DNA of 64,000 bases, taken from positions 124,001 to 188,000 of the forward strand of contig CALPCJ010000001.1 of the NCBI GenBank assembly GCA_943192975.1, in the 5' to 3' direction. Under the pieces are notes generated by a model. It made no database searches. It was not told the origin of the DNA and saw only the letters and a list, made by a program, of their open reading frames with translations. Below are positions 8,504 to 15,859 of the stretch, one piece after another. Each line of letters opens with the position of its first letter. Position 1 is the first letter of the stretch. This DNA comes from Senimuribacter intestinalis (lineage in GTDB: Bacteria > Bacillota > Clostridia > Peptostreptococcales > Anaerovoracaceae). The translations under genes were made by a program, and so were the position numbers.

Positions 8504-9544
8504 GTGAAAAAGCATGCCATTATCCCCATCTTCATTCCTCACAAAGGCTGTCCCAACGACTGTATTTTCTGCAATCAGAAAAAGATTACAGCAAGGCAGC
8601 ATGCGCCGACAGAGGAAGATGTTGTAAACACTATCGAAACCTGGCTTTCCACTTTGGAACCTGCTGGCACAGAAACGATTGAAATCGCTTTCTTCGGCGG
8701 CAGTTTTACGGGGATTCCAATAGAGGAACAGTCTGCCTATCTCGCTGTCGCCAAACGCTACAAGGAGGCGGGTAGAATTCACAAAATCCACCTGTCCACA
8801 AGACCGGACTACATCAACGAAGAGATTTTAGACAATCTGAAAGCCTACGGCACAGATATCATTGAACTGGGTGTTCAGTCCTTTGATGACGAAGTTCTAA
8901 AACTTTCTGGAAGAGGGCACGACAGCGCCATCGTTTACAAAAGCGCTCAGCTGATCAAGGACTACGGTTTTGAACTGGGGATCCAGCTGATGATCGGGCT
9001 TCCGGGAGATTCCCTCGACCGCTGTATTTTTTCGGCAAAAGAGACTGTTAAAATCAGTCCCTCCATTGCACGGCTTTATCCGACGGTGGTGATACGGGAT
9101 ACCGCCCTTTACGACCAGTATCTTTGCGGTCAATACATACCGCTGACACAGGAAGAGGCGGTGCTTCGCACCAAAGAAATGTACAAAATCCTCACAAACG
9201 CCGGTATCAACATCATTCGCGTCGGGCTGAAAAGCACAGATATCATAAACGAAGACGGCGATATCAACAGCGAAACTTATCACCCCGCTTTCCGCCAGCT
9301 GGTCTTAAGCGAACTGGCAAAAGAGGCGCTGGAAGCGCTTTTATTGGAGACAATGCTTCCGCAAAGCGAGACTGTGAAGGTAGACTTTTACGCAAACGGT
9401 AAAAACTTCTCAAATATGGTAGGACACTGCGGCTGCAACAAGGCGTATTTCCGAGAGAAATACCCGAACCTGCGAATTTTATATAAGGTCAATGACGCAC
9501 TTTGCGACCATCAATTTGAAATTAATATTAAAGGAGATAAATAA
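8504..9544 (+). CDS. Radical SAM protein, Elp3-like without acetyltransferase domain
   Basis: 346 aa, GTG start at 8504 with GGAGGTG 7 nt upstream. The N-terminal KGCPNDCIFCNQ carries the CxxxCxxC [4Fe-4S]-SAM cluster (Cys16, Cys20, Cys23). FFGGSFTGI and ELGVQSFDDEVL are typical of the Elp3 / YhcC branch. The GNAT domain of true Elp3 is absent. Proteins of this type are annotated as elongator-protein-3-like in Firmicutes, with a tRNA-modification role assumed rather than shown. It is directly joined to the ACT gene (its TAA abuts the next ATG). Confidence 0.85.
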   Translation: MKKHAIIPIFIPHKGCPNDCIFCNQKKITARQHAPTEEDVVNTIETWLSTLEPAGTETIEIAFFGGSFTGIPIEEQSAYLAVAKRYKEAGRIHKIHLSTRPDYINEEILDNLKAYGTDIIELGVQSFDDEVLKLSGRGHDSAIVYKSAQLIKDYGFELGIQLMIGLPGDSLDRCIFSAKETVKISPSIARLYPTVVIRDTALYDQYLCGQYIPLTQEEAVLRTKEMYKILTNAGINIIRVGLKSTDIINEDGDINSETYHPAFRQLVLSELAKEALEALLLETMLPQSETVKVDFYANGKNFSNMVGHCGCNKAYFREKYPNLRILYKVNDALCDHQFEINIKGDK

Positions 9545-9820
9545 ATGAAAGAAACATCAAAAGCTGTAGTTACAGTCATAGGAAAAGACATGGTAGGAAT
9601 CCTCGCCAAGGTTTCCACTGCCTGTGCAAATGCTAACGCAAACGTAATCGAGGTAACCCAGTCCGTACTGGACAGTTTTTTCTGTATGGTTATGATTATT
9701 GACATTACCGAAACTTCCCTTTCAATCGATGAGCTGCAGAAGTCTATCGCTGAAGCAGTCCCTGCTATGCAGGTTCATGTCATGCACGAGAATATCTTTA
9801 ACTCCATGCACAGAATTTAA
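9545..9820 (+). CDS. ACT-domain protein (UPF0237)
   Basis: 91 aa, a single ACT ligand-binding domain: AVVTVIGKDMVGILAKVSTACANANANVIEV is the standard N-terminal half, here in the glycine-cleavage-repressor-like subgroup. ACT domains usually bind amino acids and regulate a partner enzyme. This gene is nearly always paired with a DUF711 gene, as here (21 nt downstream), so it probably regulates that protein (inference). Confidence 0.9.
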   Translation: MKETSKAVVTVIGKDMVGILAKVSTACANANANVIEVTQSVLDSFFCMVMIIDITETSLSIDELQKSIAEAVPAMQVHVMHENIFNSMHRI

Positions 9821-9841
9821 TGGAAGGAGGGATATAAGAAT

Positions 9842-11200
9842 ATGCTGAATATGAGCGATATCATGGAAACCATTACCATGATTCAGGAAGAAAACTTAGA
9901 TATCAGAACCATCACCATGGGCATTTCCTTAATCGACTGCGCTGACAGCGATATCGATAAGTCCTGCGAAAAGGTTTACAACAAAATTCTCCGCCTTGCC
10001 AAAGATCTGGTCAAGACTGGCGAATCCATTGAAAAAAAATACGGTATTCCTATCGTAAACAAACGAATTTCTGTTACTCCAATCTCCATGTTGGTTGGCG
10101 TTTCCGGCGGCGATCCCGTAAAATACGCAAAAACCCTGGACAAAGTTGCCCACGAGGTAGGCGTGAACTTTATCGGCGGCTTTTCCGCTCTGGTACAGAA
10201 AGGCTTCAGCGCCGGCGACAGAGAGCTGATTGAAGCAATCCCTCGCGCTCTCGCAGAAACTGAACTGGTTTGTTCCTCTGTCAACGTAGGTTCTACTAAA
10301 GCCGGAATCAACATGGACGCAGTTAGACTCATGGGCGAAAAAGTCCGACAGGCATCTGAACTGACGAAAGATAGACAGTGCATTGGCGCTGCCAAGCTGG
10401 TAGTATTTTGCAATGCCGTTGAAGATAATCCGTTTATGGCAGGCGCTTTCCACGGCGTAGGAGAAGCCGACTGCGTACTCAGCGTCGGTGTTTCAGGTCC
10501 AGGCGTTGTGCGTTCCGTCTTATCAAAGATGCCGGATGATGCACCGCTTAACGTAATCGCCGAAGCCATCAAGAAAACAGCATTTAAGATTACTCGTATG
10601 GGTCAGCTTGTCGGTATGGAAGCAGCTGAAATGCTCGGTGTTCCATTTGGAATTGTAGACCTTTCTCTGGCGCCAACTCCTGCCGTTGGCGATTCTGTCG
10701 CCCACATCTTAGAAGAAATCGGACTGGAGCAGTGCGGCGCTCACGGCACAACAGCTGCCCTTGCTATGCTCAACGACGCGGTTAAAAAAGGCGGCGTTAT
10801 GGCATCTTCCAGTGTCGGCGGGCTTTCCGGCGCTTTCATTCCAGTCAGCGAAGACGCAGGCATGATCGCAGCTGCCAGAAACGGCGTACTTTCCATCGAA
10901 AAACTGGAAGCTATGACTGCTGTCTGCTCTGTAGGTCTTGACATGATCGTAATTCCAGGAGACACTGCCAGCGAAGTCATTTCCGCAATCATTGCAGATG
11001 AAGCAGCCATCGGTATGGTCAACTCCAAAACAACTGCGGTCAGAGTCATTCCTGCCATTGGACTTTCTGAAGGCGACGAGCTTGACTTCGGCGGACTGTT
11101 GGGCTACGGACCGGTTATGCCTCTGCGTAGCCAATCCCCTGCCAAGATGATTCACCGCGGCGGCAGAATCCCTGCACCGCTACAGAGCTTGAAGAATTAA
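9842..11200 (+). CDS. DUF711 / PFL-family protein (UPF0210)
   Basis: 452 aa, ATG with GGAGGG upstream. The start ETITMIQEENLDIRTITMGISL and the stretches VNVGSTKAGINMDAVRLMG and FHGVGEADCVLSVGVSGPGVV mark the UPF0210 / DUF711 family, which is structurally related to glycyl radical enzymes but lacks a clear glycyl-radical tail here. It closes the radical SAM - ACT - DUF711 operon. The physiological role is not established. Confidence 0.88.
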   Translation: MLNMSDIMETITMIQEENLDIRTITMGISLIDCADSDIDKSCEKVYNKILRLAKDLVKTGESIEKKYGIPIVNKRISVTPISMLVGVSGGDPVKYAKTLDKVAHEVGVNFIGGFSALVQKGFSAGDRELIEAIPRALAETELVCSSVNVGSTKAGINMDAVRLMGEKVRQASELTKDRQCIGAAKLVVFCNAVEDNPFMAGAFHGVGEADCVLSVGVSGPGVVRSVLSKMPDDAPLNVIAEAIKKTAFKITRMGQLVGMEAAEMLGVPFGIVDLSLAPTPAVGDSVAHILEEIGLEQCGAHGTTAALAMLNDAVKKGGVMASSSVGGLSGAFIPVSEDAGMIAAARNGVLSIEKLEAMTAVCSVGLDMIVIPGDTASEVISAIIADEAAIGMVNSKTTAVRVIPAIGLSEGDELDFGGLLGYGPVMPLRSQSPAKMIHRGGRIPAPLQSLKN

Positions 11201-11219
11201 CATTAGGAAATTAGTATTA

Positions 11220-11261
11220 AAAAAACCTGTCCGGCTTTTTCATTTGCCCGGCAGGTTTTTA
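11220..11261 (+). terminator. Intrinsic terminator of the DUF711 operon
   Basis: AAAAACCTGTCCGG pairs with CCGGCAGGTTTTT around a T-rich loop, 20 nt past the stop. The U-tract follows the right arm on the plus strand. Confidence 0.85.
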
Positions 11262-11278
11262 TTTTCCATTGAATTTTC

Positions 11279-11538
11279 GTACCTATTCCGTTTTTTTGCA
11301 AAAAAGGTATCAAAAATTAGGAGTTGTTTCATGCTAACTAAAAGGTTTTGAGCAAATGGACCAAAATTTATTGTACCTTTCTGTTTTTCAACGGAATATT
11401 TTCATGCAAATATTCCATTATACGAAAGTTTATTCCTTGATTTCCATATAATAGGAAAAATTATTCTGAGGGTTTAGTACCTTTTTTGCAAAAATCGCCT
11501 AAAGGTACCAATGATACATTTTGTTCATTTGCCGTACC
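11279..11538. repeat. Palindrome cluster B: GTACCTTT/AAAGGTAC words in alternating orientation
   Basis: GTACC-type words occur at 11279, 11373, 11477 and 11534, and AAAGGT-type words at 11303, 11341 and 11501. The clearest hairpin is 11477-11508 (GTACCTTT / AAAGGTAC, 8-bp stem, 32 nt); 11279-11310 is a weaker 32-nt copy. TTTTTGCAAAAAAGGTA at about 11293 and its exact complement at about 11479 form a 17-bp inverted repeat that encloses most of the cluster. A separate perfect palindrome, GGAATATT / AATATTCC, is at about 11394-11416. The cluster lies between convergent genes and fills most of the gene-free stretch 11262-11590; beyond it I see no gene. Confidence 0.6.
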
Positions 11539-11590
11539 CACCTGAAGCTTTGCTCCGAGGAAGGATAGGGTTGTTATTTTAATATGAATC

Positions 11591-12430
11591 TCAGTCCCCC
11601 GGCGTTAAATGGATTACCGCAATTTCCGGCCGGTTAAGAAACCGCACCGGCACCGGACTGCTGCCGAGGCCTCCGCAAATAAAGAGCTTCATAGCGTCCA
11701 TTTCGTAAAGACCCTTGGTATAAAAAGGTTCGCCGCCGGCAAGTTCCGGAAACCATGTTCCCCTGTTGTTCAGCCCGCCGACAAAGGGCAGCCGTACCTG
11801 TCCGCCGTGAGTATCTCCGCACATCGCTAAATCCACGCCAAAATCAGAAAAGGCTTTAGAATTGCTGATATGGGCCGCCAGAATATTGTATCGGCTCTCA
11901 TCCAGTGTGAATTCATTATGCAAGTCGAAGGCGTCGGAATAGTAGACATTATCAATTCCATAAAGGCGCAGGCTGGTTTTCCCTATCTCAATATCACGAC
12001 TTTCATATCGGATCACCTCTACTCCTGCCTTAGAAAGTCTCTCCTCGAACTCTGAATCATTGTCATGTTCTCCATTTACTGCATAAACTGGATACTCCTT
12101 TGCAAGATCAGAAAGCAGCTGTTCTGCCACCTCCGCTCCCCGGCTGTCTCCTGCCGAGAACATATCGCCCGTTGACACGATAAAGTCTGGTTTCGCTGTC
12201 TTAACTGCTTCTATCAGCCACTGGTTATTCTTACCAAACTTCCATCCATGCAAATCCGTAATCTGTACGATGGTCACTTCATCTTGTATTTTTTCACTCT
12301 CGATGGTCACTTCCGTCGTTGTAAGCGTAAAAGTGCCATAGTACCAGATTCCTGCCAGAATCAGGCAGTACAGAATAAAGTGCAGGCAGCCGTGATGTTT
12401 TCTTCGTCTCTTCACTTTTATTTCATTCAT
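11591..12430 (-). CDS. Membrane-anchored metallophosphoesterase (YkuE-like)
   Basis: 279 aa. A basic N terminus and one membrane helix (about 15-33) are followed by a calcineurin-like phosphoesterase domain: ITDLHGW (metal ligands Asp, His), STGDMFS, NGEHDND (a Glu replaces Asn of the usual GNHD), ISNSKAFSD and MCGDTHGGQ. This layout suggests a phosphodiesterase or lipid-phosphate hydrolase acting at the outer membrane face, but the substrate is unknown. It overlaps the AlkD-type gene by 4 nt and is translated after it. Confidence 0.85.
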   Translation of the reverse strand: MNEIKVKRRRKHHGCLHFILYCLILAGIWYYGTFTLTTTEVTIESEKIQDEVTIVQITDLHGWKFGKNNQWLIEAVKTAKPDFIVSTGDMFSAGDSRGAEVAEQLLSDLAKEYPVYAVNGEHDNDSEFEERLSKAGVEVIRYESRDIEIGKTSLRLYGIDNVYYSDAFDLHNEFTLDESRYNILAAHISNSKAFSDFGVDLAMCGDTHGGQVRLPFVGGLNNRGTWFPELAGGEPFYTKGLYEMDAMKLFICGGLGSSPVPVRFLNRPEIAVIHLTPGD

Positions 12431-13122
12431 TTTCGTTTCAGACTGCGCAGGTAGTCTTTCGTCTCCTTGTCAATTCTATAGCTTTCAATCGCTTTTTGCA
12501 GTGATTTGTTATGAATCCATTTGTCCAGCGTCTGTACTTCAAAAAGCCCGACAGTGCTGTCATACTGCTTAATCAGAGCAAAGCTGTAATACCAAGCAAT
12601 TGCCATGTTGATATAATAGTCGTCTCTGTGTATCTGTGCTAAAATTTCCAGCATTTCCGGTCTGAATTCATCATCCAGAAATAGCTGCAGCTGAGTTACA
12701 ATCCCATATCGTACCGTATAAGTATCCGCACTTTTCATCCATTCCAAAGTCTTGTTATAAAGCCTGTTTAAATCCTTCTTAAATGCCTTCGGCGTAAAGC
12801 TGTCGCAGGTCGCCCAGTTATCGATATAAGGCAAAAATTCCTCTGTCATGGAAAGCGCTGTATCAAAATCCTTTGCAATCTGTTCGATGAGAAATGCGTG
12901 AAGATTGTTTTCTTCATAATATTTATGCGGTAATTCTGTCAGGAATGCGGCAATCTTCTGATCTGCTGCCATCTTCTTTGCAAGTTCCTTTGCCAGCTTT
13001 CTGAGAGCCGGAGTACGTACGCCGATGATGTTCTCCTTCTCATAACCCGGCATGAGCCTTGCGTGAAAATCCCTATATTTCAAATCTTGCAATGCAAATA
13101 ATTGTTCTTCAATTTGCTTCAT
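12427..13122 (-). CDS. DNA alkylation repair protein, AlkD-like HEAT-repeat glycosylase
   Basis: 231 aa. GVRTPALRKLAKELAK, HKYYEENNLHAFLIEQ, PYIDNWATCDSF and NMAIAWYYSFALIKQY are the conserved segments of the AlkD family, which removes bulky or positively charged alkylated bases without base flipping. The protein is all-helical. It begins the two-gene minus-strand operon with the phosphoesterase. Confidence 0.88.
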   Translation of the reverse strand: MKQIEEQLFALQDLKYRDFHARLMPGYEKENIIGVRTPALRKLAKELAKKMAADQKIAAFLTELPHKYYEENNLHAFLIEQIAKDFDTALSMTEEFLPYIDNWATCDSFTPKAFKKDLNRLYNKTLEWMKSADTYTVRYGIVTQLQLFLDDEFRPEMLEILAQIHRDDYYINMAIAWYYSFALIKQYDSTVGLFEVQTLDKWIHNKSLQKAIESYRIDKETKDYLRSLKRK

Positions 13123-13236
13123 TTTCAGTTACCTTTCTCTTATAAATTTCTTCCAGTATATCATCAATCCACTGTAATGTCATCGCATATCTTTCTCATA
13201 AATCTCTTACAATTTTCTTAAATCCGATTATACCTC

Positions 13237-13265
13237 TTGACAGATAGTACTACGCATTGTATAGT
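13237..13265 (+). promoter_or_regulatory. Sigma-A promoter of the PadR operon
   Basis: TTGACA at 13237-13242, a 17-nt spacer and TATAGT at 13260-13265, with the gene start 25 nt later. TAGTACTA and a second TAGTATTA fall in the spacer and just behind the -10, a likely site for autoregulation by the PadR protein (inference). Confidence 0.75.
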
Positions 13266-13289
13266 ATTACACGAAAGGGGGTATAATCC

Positions 13290-13610
13290 ATGATTAACCC
13301 ACAGATGAAAAAGGGACTCCTCGACGTCTGCGTACTGTCAGTACTCAGCCGAGGCGATTCCTACGGATACAAAATCATCAAGGATTTATCCGACTATATC
13401 AAACTGTCAGAATCCACTTTATATCCCATTTTGAGGAGACTGGAAGCATCTGACTGCCTGATGGTCTACACCGTAGAGCACAACAGTCGTCTTCGCAAAA
13501 TGTACAAACTGACAGAAACCGGCAAAACCCAGATCAGAGAATTCCTTACCGGCTGGGAAGAAATTGAAATTATTTATCGATACATCAAGGAGGGATTAGA
13601 ACATGAATAA
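13290..13610 (+). CDS. PadR-family transcriptional regulator
   Basis: 106 aa, start ATG with AAAGGGGG upstream. The winged-helix PadR pattern is complete: KGLLDVCVLSVLSRGDSYGYKI, then SESTLYPILRRLEASD as recognition helix and RKMYKLTETGKTQI as wing. The short form lacks a C-terminal sensor domain. It overlaps the DUF1700 gene by 8 nt. In Firmicutes this PadR - DUF1700 - DUF4097 order commonly accompanies ABC exporters, and the regulator represses the operon until an envelope drug is present (inference). Confidence 0.92.
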   Translation: MINPQMKKGLLDVCVLSVLSRGDSYGYKIIKDLSDYIKLSESTLYPILRRLEASDCLMVYTVEHNSRLRKMYKLTETGKTQIREFLTGWEEIEIIYRYIKEGLEHE

Positions 13611-14196
13611 AGAAATCTTTCTGCACCAGCTGCGAATCAGGCTGACCCAACTTCCGCCACAGGAGACACAGAAACGACTTGATTATTATGCTGAGCTCAT
13701 CGACGATATGGTCGAAGACGGTGTCAGTGAAGAGGCTGCAGTTGCCAGTTTTGGCGATGTAAATCTGCTTGCACAGCAAATTCTTAGGGAAGCTTCCCTG
13801 TCTCATCTCGTAAAAGCAAAAGCTACACCAAAGAAAGGATGGACAACAACCGCCATTATCCTGGCTGTCATCGGTTCTCCTCTCTGGGTGCCCCTGCTAT
13901 TTGCGTTCATTGCAGTCATCGGCTCTATCTTTATCGTCATCGCAGCAGTCATCATTGCTATCTTCGCAGTAGTCATATCCATTGGATTTGCTGGGATTAT
14001 ACTGCTATTTAAAGCATTTACGCTAACAAGCAGTGGTATCGGTTATGTGCTGCTCACCATCGGCTTCAGCTTTATCTTTGTTGGTCTGTGCCTTCTGGGC
14101 ATTCTTGCCGCAAAGGCTGCCGCAGTCTACCTTACTCAATTCTCACGCTATATCTATGGGCAGATAAAGAGTCTGTTCATCAAACAGGAGGTGTAA
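13603..14196 (+). CDS. DUF1700 membrane protein
   Basis: 197 aa. The first ~65 residues are the soluble DUF1700 helical module (LDYYAELIDDMVEDGVSEEAAVASFGD). Four closely spaced hydrophobic segments follow from about residue 80. Partner of PadR in many envelope-stress operons; biochemical role unknown. It starts inside the padR gene and ends 3 nt before the DUF4097 gene, so translation is probably coupled. Confidence 0.88.
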   Translation: MNKEIFLHQLRIRLTQLPPQETQKRLDYYAELIDDMVEDGVSEEAAVASFGDVNLLAQQILREASLSHLVKAKATPKKGWTTTAIILAVIGSPLWVPLLFAFIAVIGSIFIVIAAVIIAIFAVVISIGFAGIILLFKAFTLTSSGIGYVLLTIGFSFIFVGLCLLGILAAKAAAVYLTQFSRYIYGQIKSLFIKQEV

Positions 14197-14199
14197 TAG

Positions 14200-15057
14200 A
14201 TGAAACACAGTACAAAAATTATCCTACTTGCCTCTGCAGGTCTGATTTCTTTCGGTCTCATTCTGTCCATTATCGGTCTAATCTGCGGCGGTTCTCTAAC
14301 AAATATTATGGAGAGCGACCTCTGGCGTTTTGTAGGTTTTAAAAAAGTTCACTACGATAATACTTTTGAAAATGACAATACATATCACATCTCCGCATCT
14401 TCCATTCGTTCCATCAGTATCGACTGGATTGACGGCGATATTTCCGTCATCCCTTACGACGGCGATGACATCATTTTAACCGAATCCTCAAACAAAGAGT
14501 TAGACGATGAATACTGCCTTCGCTACCGGATTAAGCACGGCGTTCTTCAAGTCGAATACTGCAAATCCAACTACTATATCGGTTTTTCCTTCTCCGATAA
14601 TGATGATAATCTCCCAATTAAAGCGTTGGAGATAAAAGTTCCCAAAAATATAGCGGAAAGTTTGCAGGAACTGGACGTTGACGCAATATCTTCCGACATC
14701 TATCTGGAAAATATCGCGGCGCAGGCGCTGTCTATTGATACCATTTCCGGAAACTTAACGGGGAATCTCCTGCTGGCTGATGACATCACCTTCGATTCTA
14801 CCTCCGGCTCCATGGATTTAAAGCTGTCGCATTGTCCTTCTTCCTTTGAAATGTACACAATCAGCGGTGACTGTGTTGTGTATCTTCCAAAAAAGCCTAG
14901 TCTGGATTGTGACTTTGACACCATCAGCGGCAATTTCCACAGTGAATTTGACATCAATTTTAAGGATGAAGACGAATTCATCATCGGCAGCGGCAAAGCT
15001 TCCTTTGAATTTTCTTCCACCAGCGGAGACATGACCATAAAAAAACTGAAACTTTAG
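14200..15057 (+). CDS. DUF4097-family beta-helix protein with N-terminal membrane anchor
   Basis: 285 aa. One N-terminal membrane segment (about 8-28) is followed by a repetitive beta-strand region with ISSDIYLENI, DTISGNLTGNL, DSTSGSMDLKL and SGDMTIKKL, the ladder typical of DUF4097 right-handed beta-helix proteins. These occur next to PadR/DUF1700 genes and are thought to sense or respond to envelope stress; no enzyme activity is known. Confidence 0.88.
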   Translation: MKHSTKIILLASAGLISFGLILSIIGLICGGSLTNIMESDLWRFVGFKKVHYDNTFENDNTYHISASSIRSISIDWIDGDISVIPYDGDDIILTESSNKELDDEYCLRYRIKHGVLQVEYCKSNYYIGFSFSDNDDNLPIKALEIKVPKNIAESLQELDVDAISSDIYLENIAAQALSIDTISGNLTGNLLLADDITFDSTSGSMDLKLSHCPSSFEMYTISGDCVVYLPKKPSLDCDFDTISGNFHSEFDINFKDEDEFIIGSGKASFEFSSTSGDMTIKKLKL

Positions 15058-15076
15058 GAAATTCTTCCAATCTTCT

Positions 15077-15105
15077 TTGACCCTTCCCGGGAATTATGTT
15101 AAAAT
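15077..15105 (+). promoter_or_regulatory. Sigma-A promoter of the ABC transporter genes
   Basis: TTGACC at 15077-15082, a 17-nt spacer containing the palindrome CCCGGG, and TAAAAT at 15100-15105. It gives the transporter its own start downstream of the PadR unit. Confidence 0.65.
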
Positions 15106-15142
15106 ATTTTTAAGTATTTTAATTGCTGGGGAGGGCTTTTTT

Positions 15143-15847
15143 ATGTGCGCATTTGTAGCATTCAATCAGGTAAAAAAAGTATATCATATGGGAGAGGTTT
15201 CCATCGAAGCACTGAAGGACGCTACCTTTGAAATAGAAAAAGGTGAAATCTGCGTCATCGTTGGCGCTTCCGGTGCAGGAAAGACCACCCTTTTGAATAT
15301 TTTAGGCGGTATGGACACCTTGAGCGGGGGCTCCGTCATCTTAGATGGTACCGATATTTCAAAGTTCGACAAGAAACAGCTGACTGCCTATCGCCGCCAT
15401 GACATAGGATTTGTGTTCCAGTTCTACAATCTGGTACAGAATCTGACCGCCCTCGAAAATGTCTCGCTGGCAACCCAGATTTGTAAAAATCCGCTGGATG
15501 CCCGCACCGTTATGGCGGAAGTGGGACTCGGTCACAGAATGAACAACTTCCCTGCCCAGCTTTCCGGTGGTGAACAGCAGCGTGTCGCCATCGCTCGCGC
15601 CCTTGCAAAAAATCCAAAGCTGCTCCTCTGCGATGAGCCCACGGGAGCTCTTGACTATAACACCGGCAAAGCTATTTTAAAACTGCTGCAGGATACCAGC
15701 AGAAAAAATGGCATGACCGTCGTTATTATCACGCACAACTCCGCGCTAACTGCCATGGCTGACAGGATTATTCATATCAAAAACGGCACCGTTTTTTCTG
15801 AAGAAAAGAATCAACATATTGTTCCTGTTGAAGATATCGAATGGTAA
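15143..15847 (+). CDS. ABC transporter ATP-binding protein (MacB/LolD type)
   Basis: 234 aa from the ATG at 15143, which has GGGGAGGG upstream; a 22-codon extension would start inside the promoter. Walker A GASGAGKTT (41-49), the Q-loop in FVFQFYNLV, the signature LSGGEQQR (140-147) and Walker B LLLCDEP (160-166) are intact. It belongs to the MacB/FtsE-like class that powers FtsX-type permeases rather than import systems. The permease follows 12 nt downstream. Confidence 0.93.
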   Translation: MCAFVAFNQVKKVYHMGEVSIEALKDATFEIEKGEICVIVGASGAGKTTLLNILGGMDTLSGGSVILDGTDISKFDKKQLTAYRRHDIGFVFQFYNLVQNLTALENVSLATQICKNPLDARTVMAEVGLGHRMNNFPAQLSGGEQQRVAIARALAKNPKLLLCDEPTGALDYNTGKAILKLLQDTSRKNGMTVVIITHNSALTAMADRIIHIKNGTVFSEEKNQHIVPVEDIEW

Positions 15848-15859
15848 GAGAGGTCGCCC

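Noticed and set aside
8270..8791. 173-codon minus-strand frame over the radical SAM gene start
   Set aside because: It overlaps palindrome cluster A and the 5' third of a clear radical SAM gene, and has no recognisable motif.
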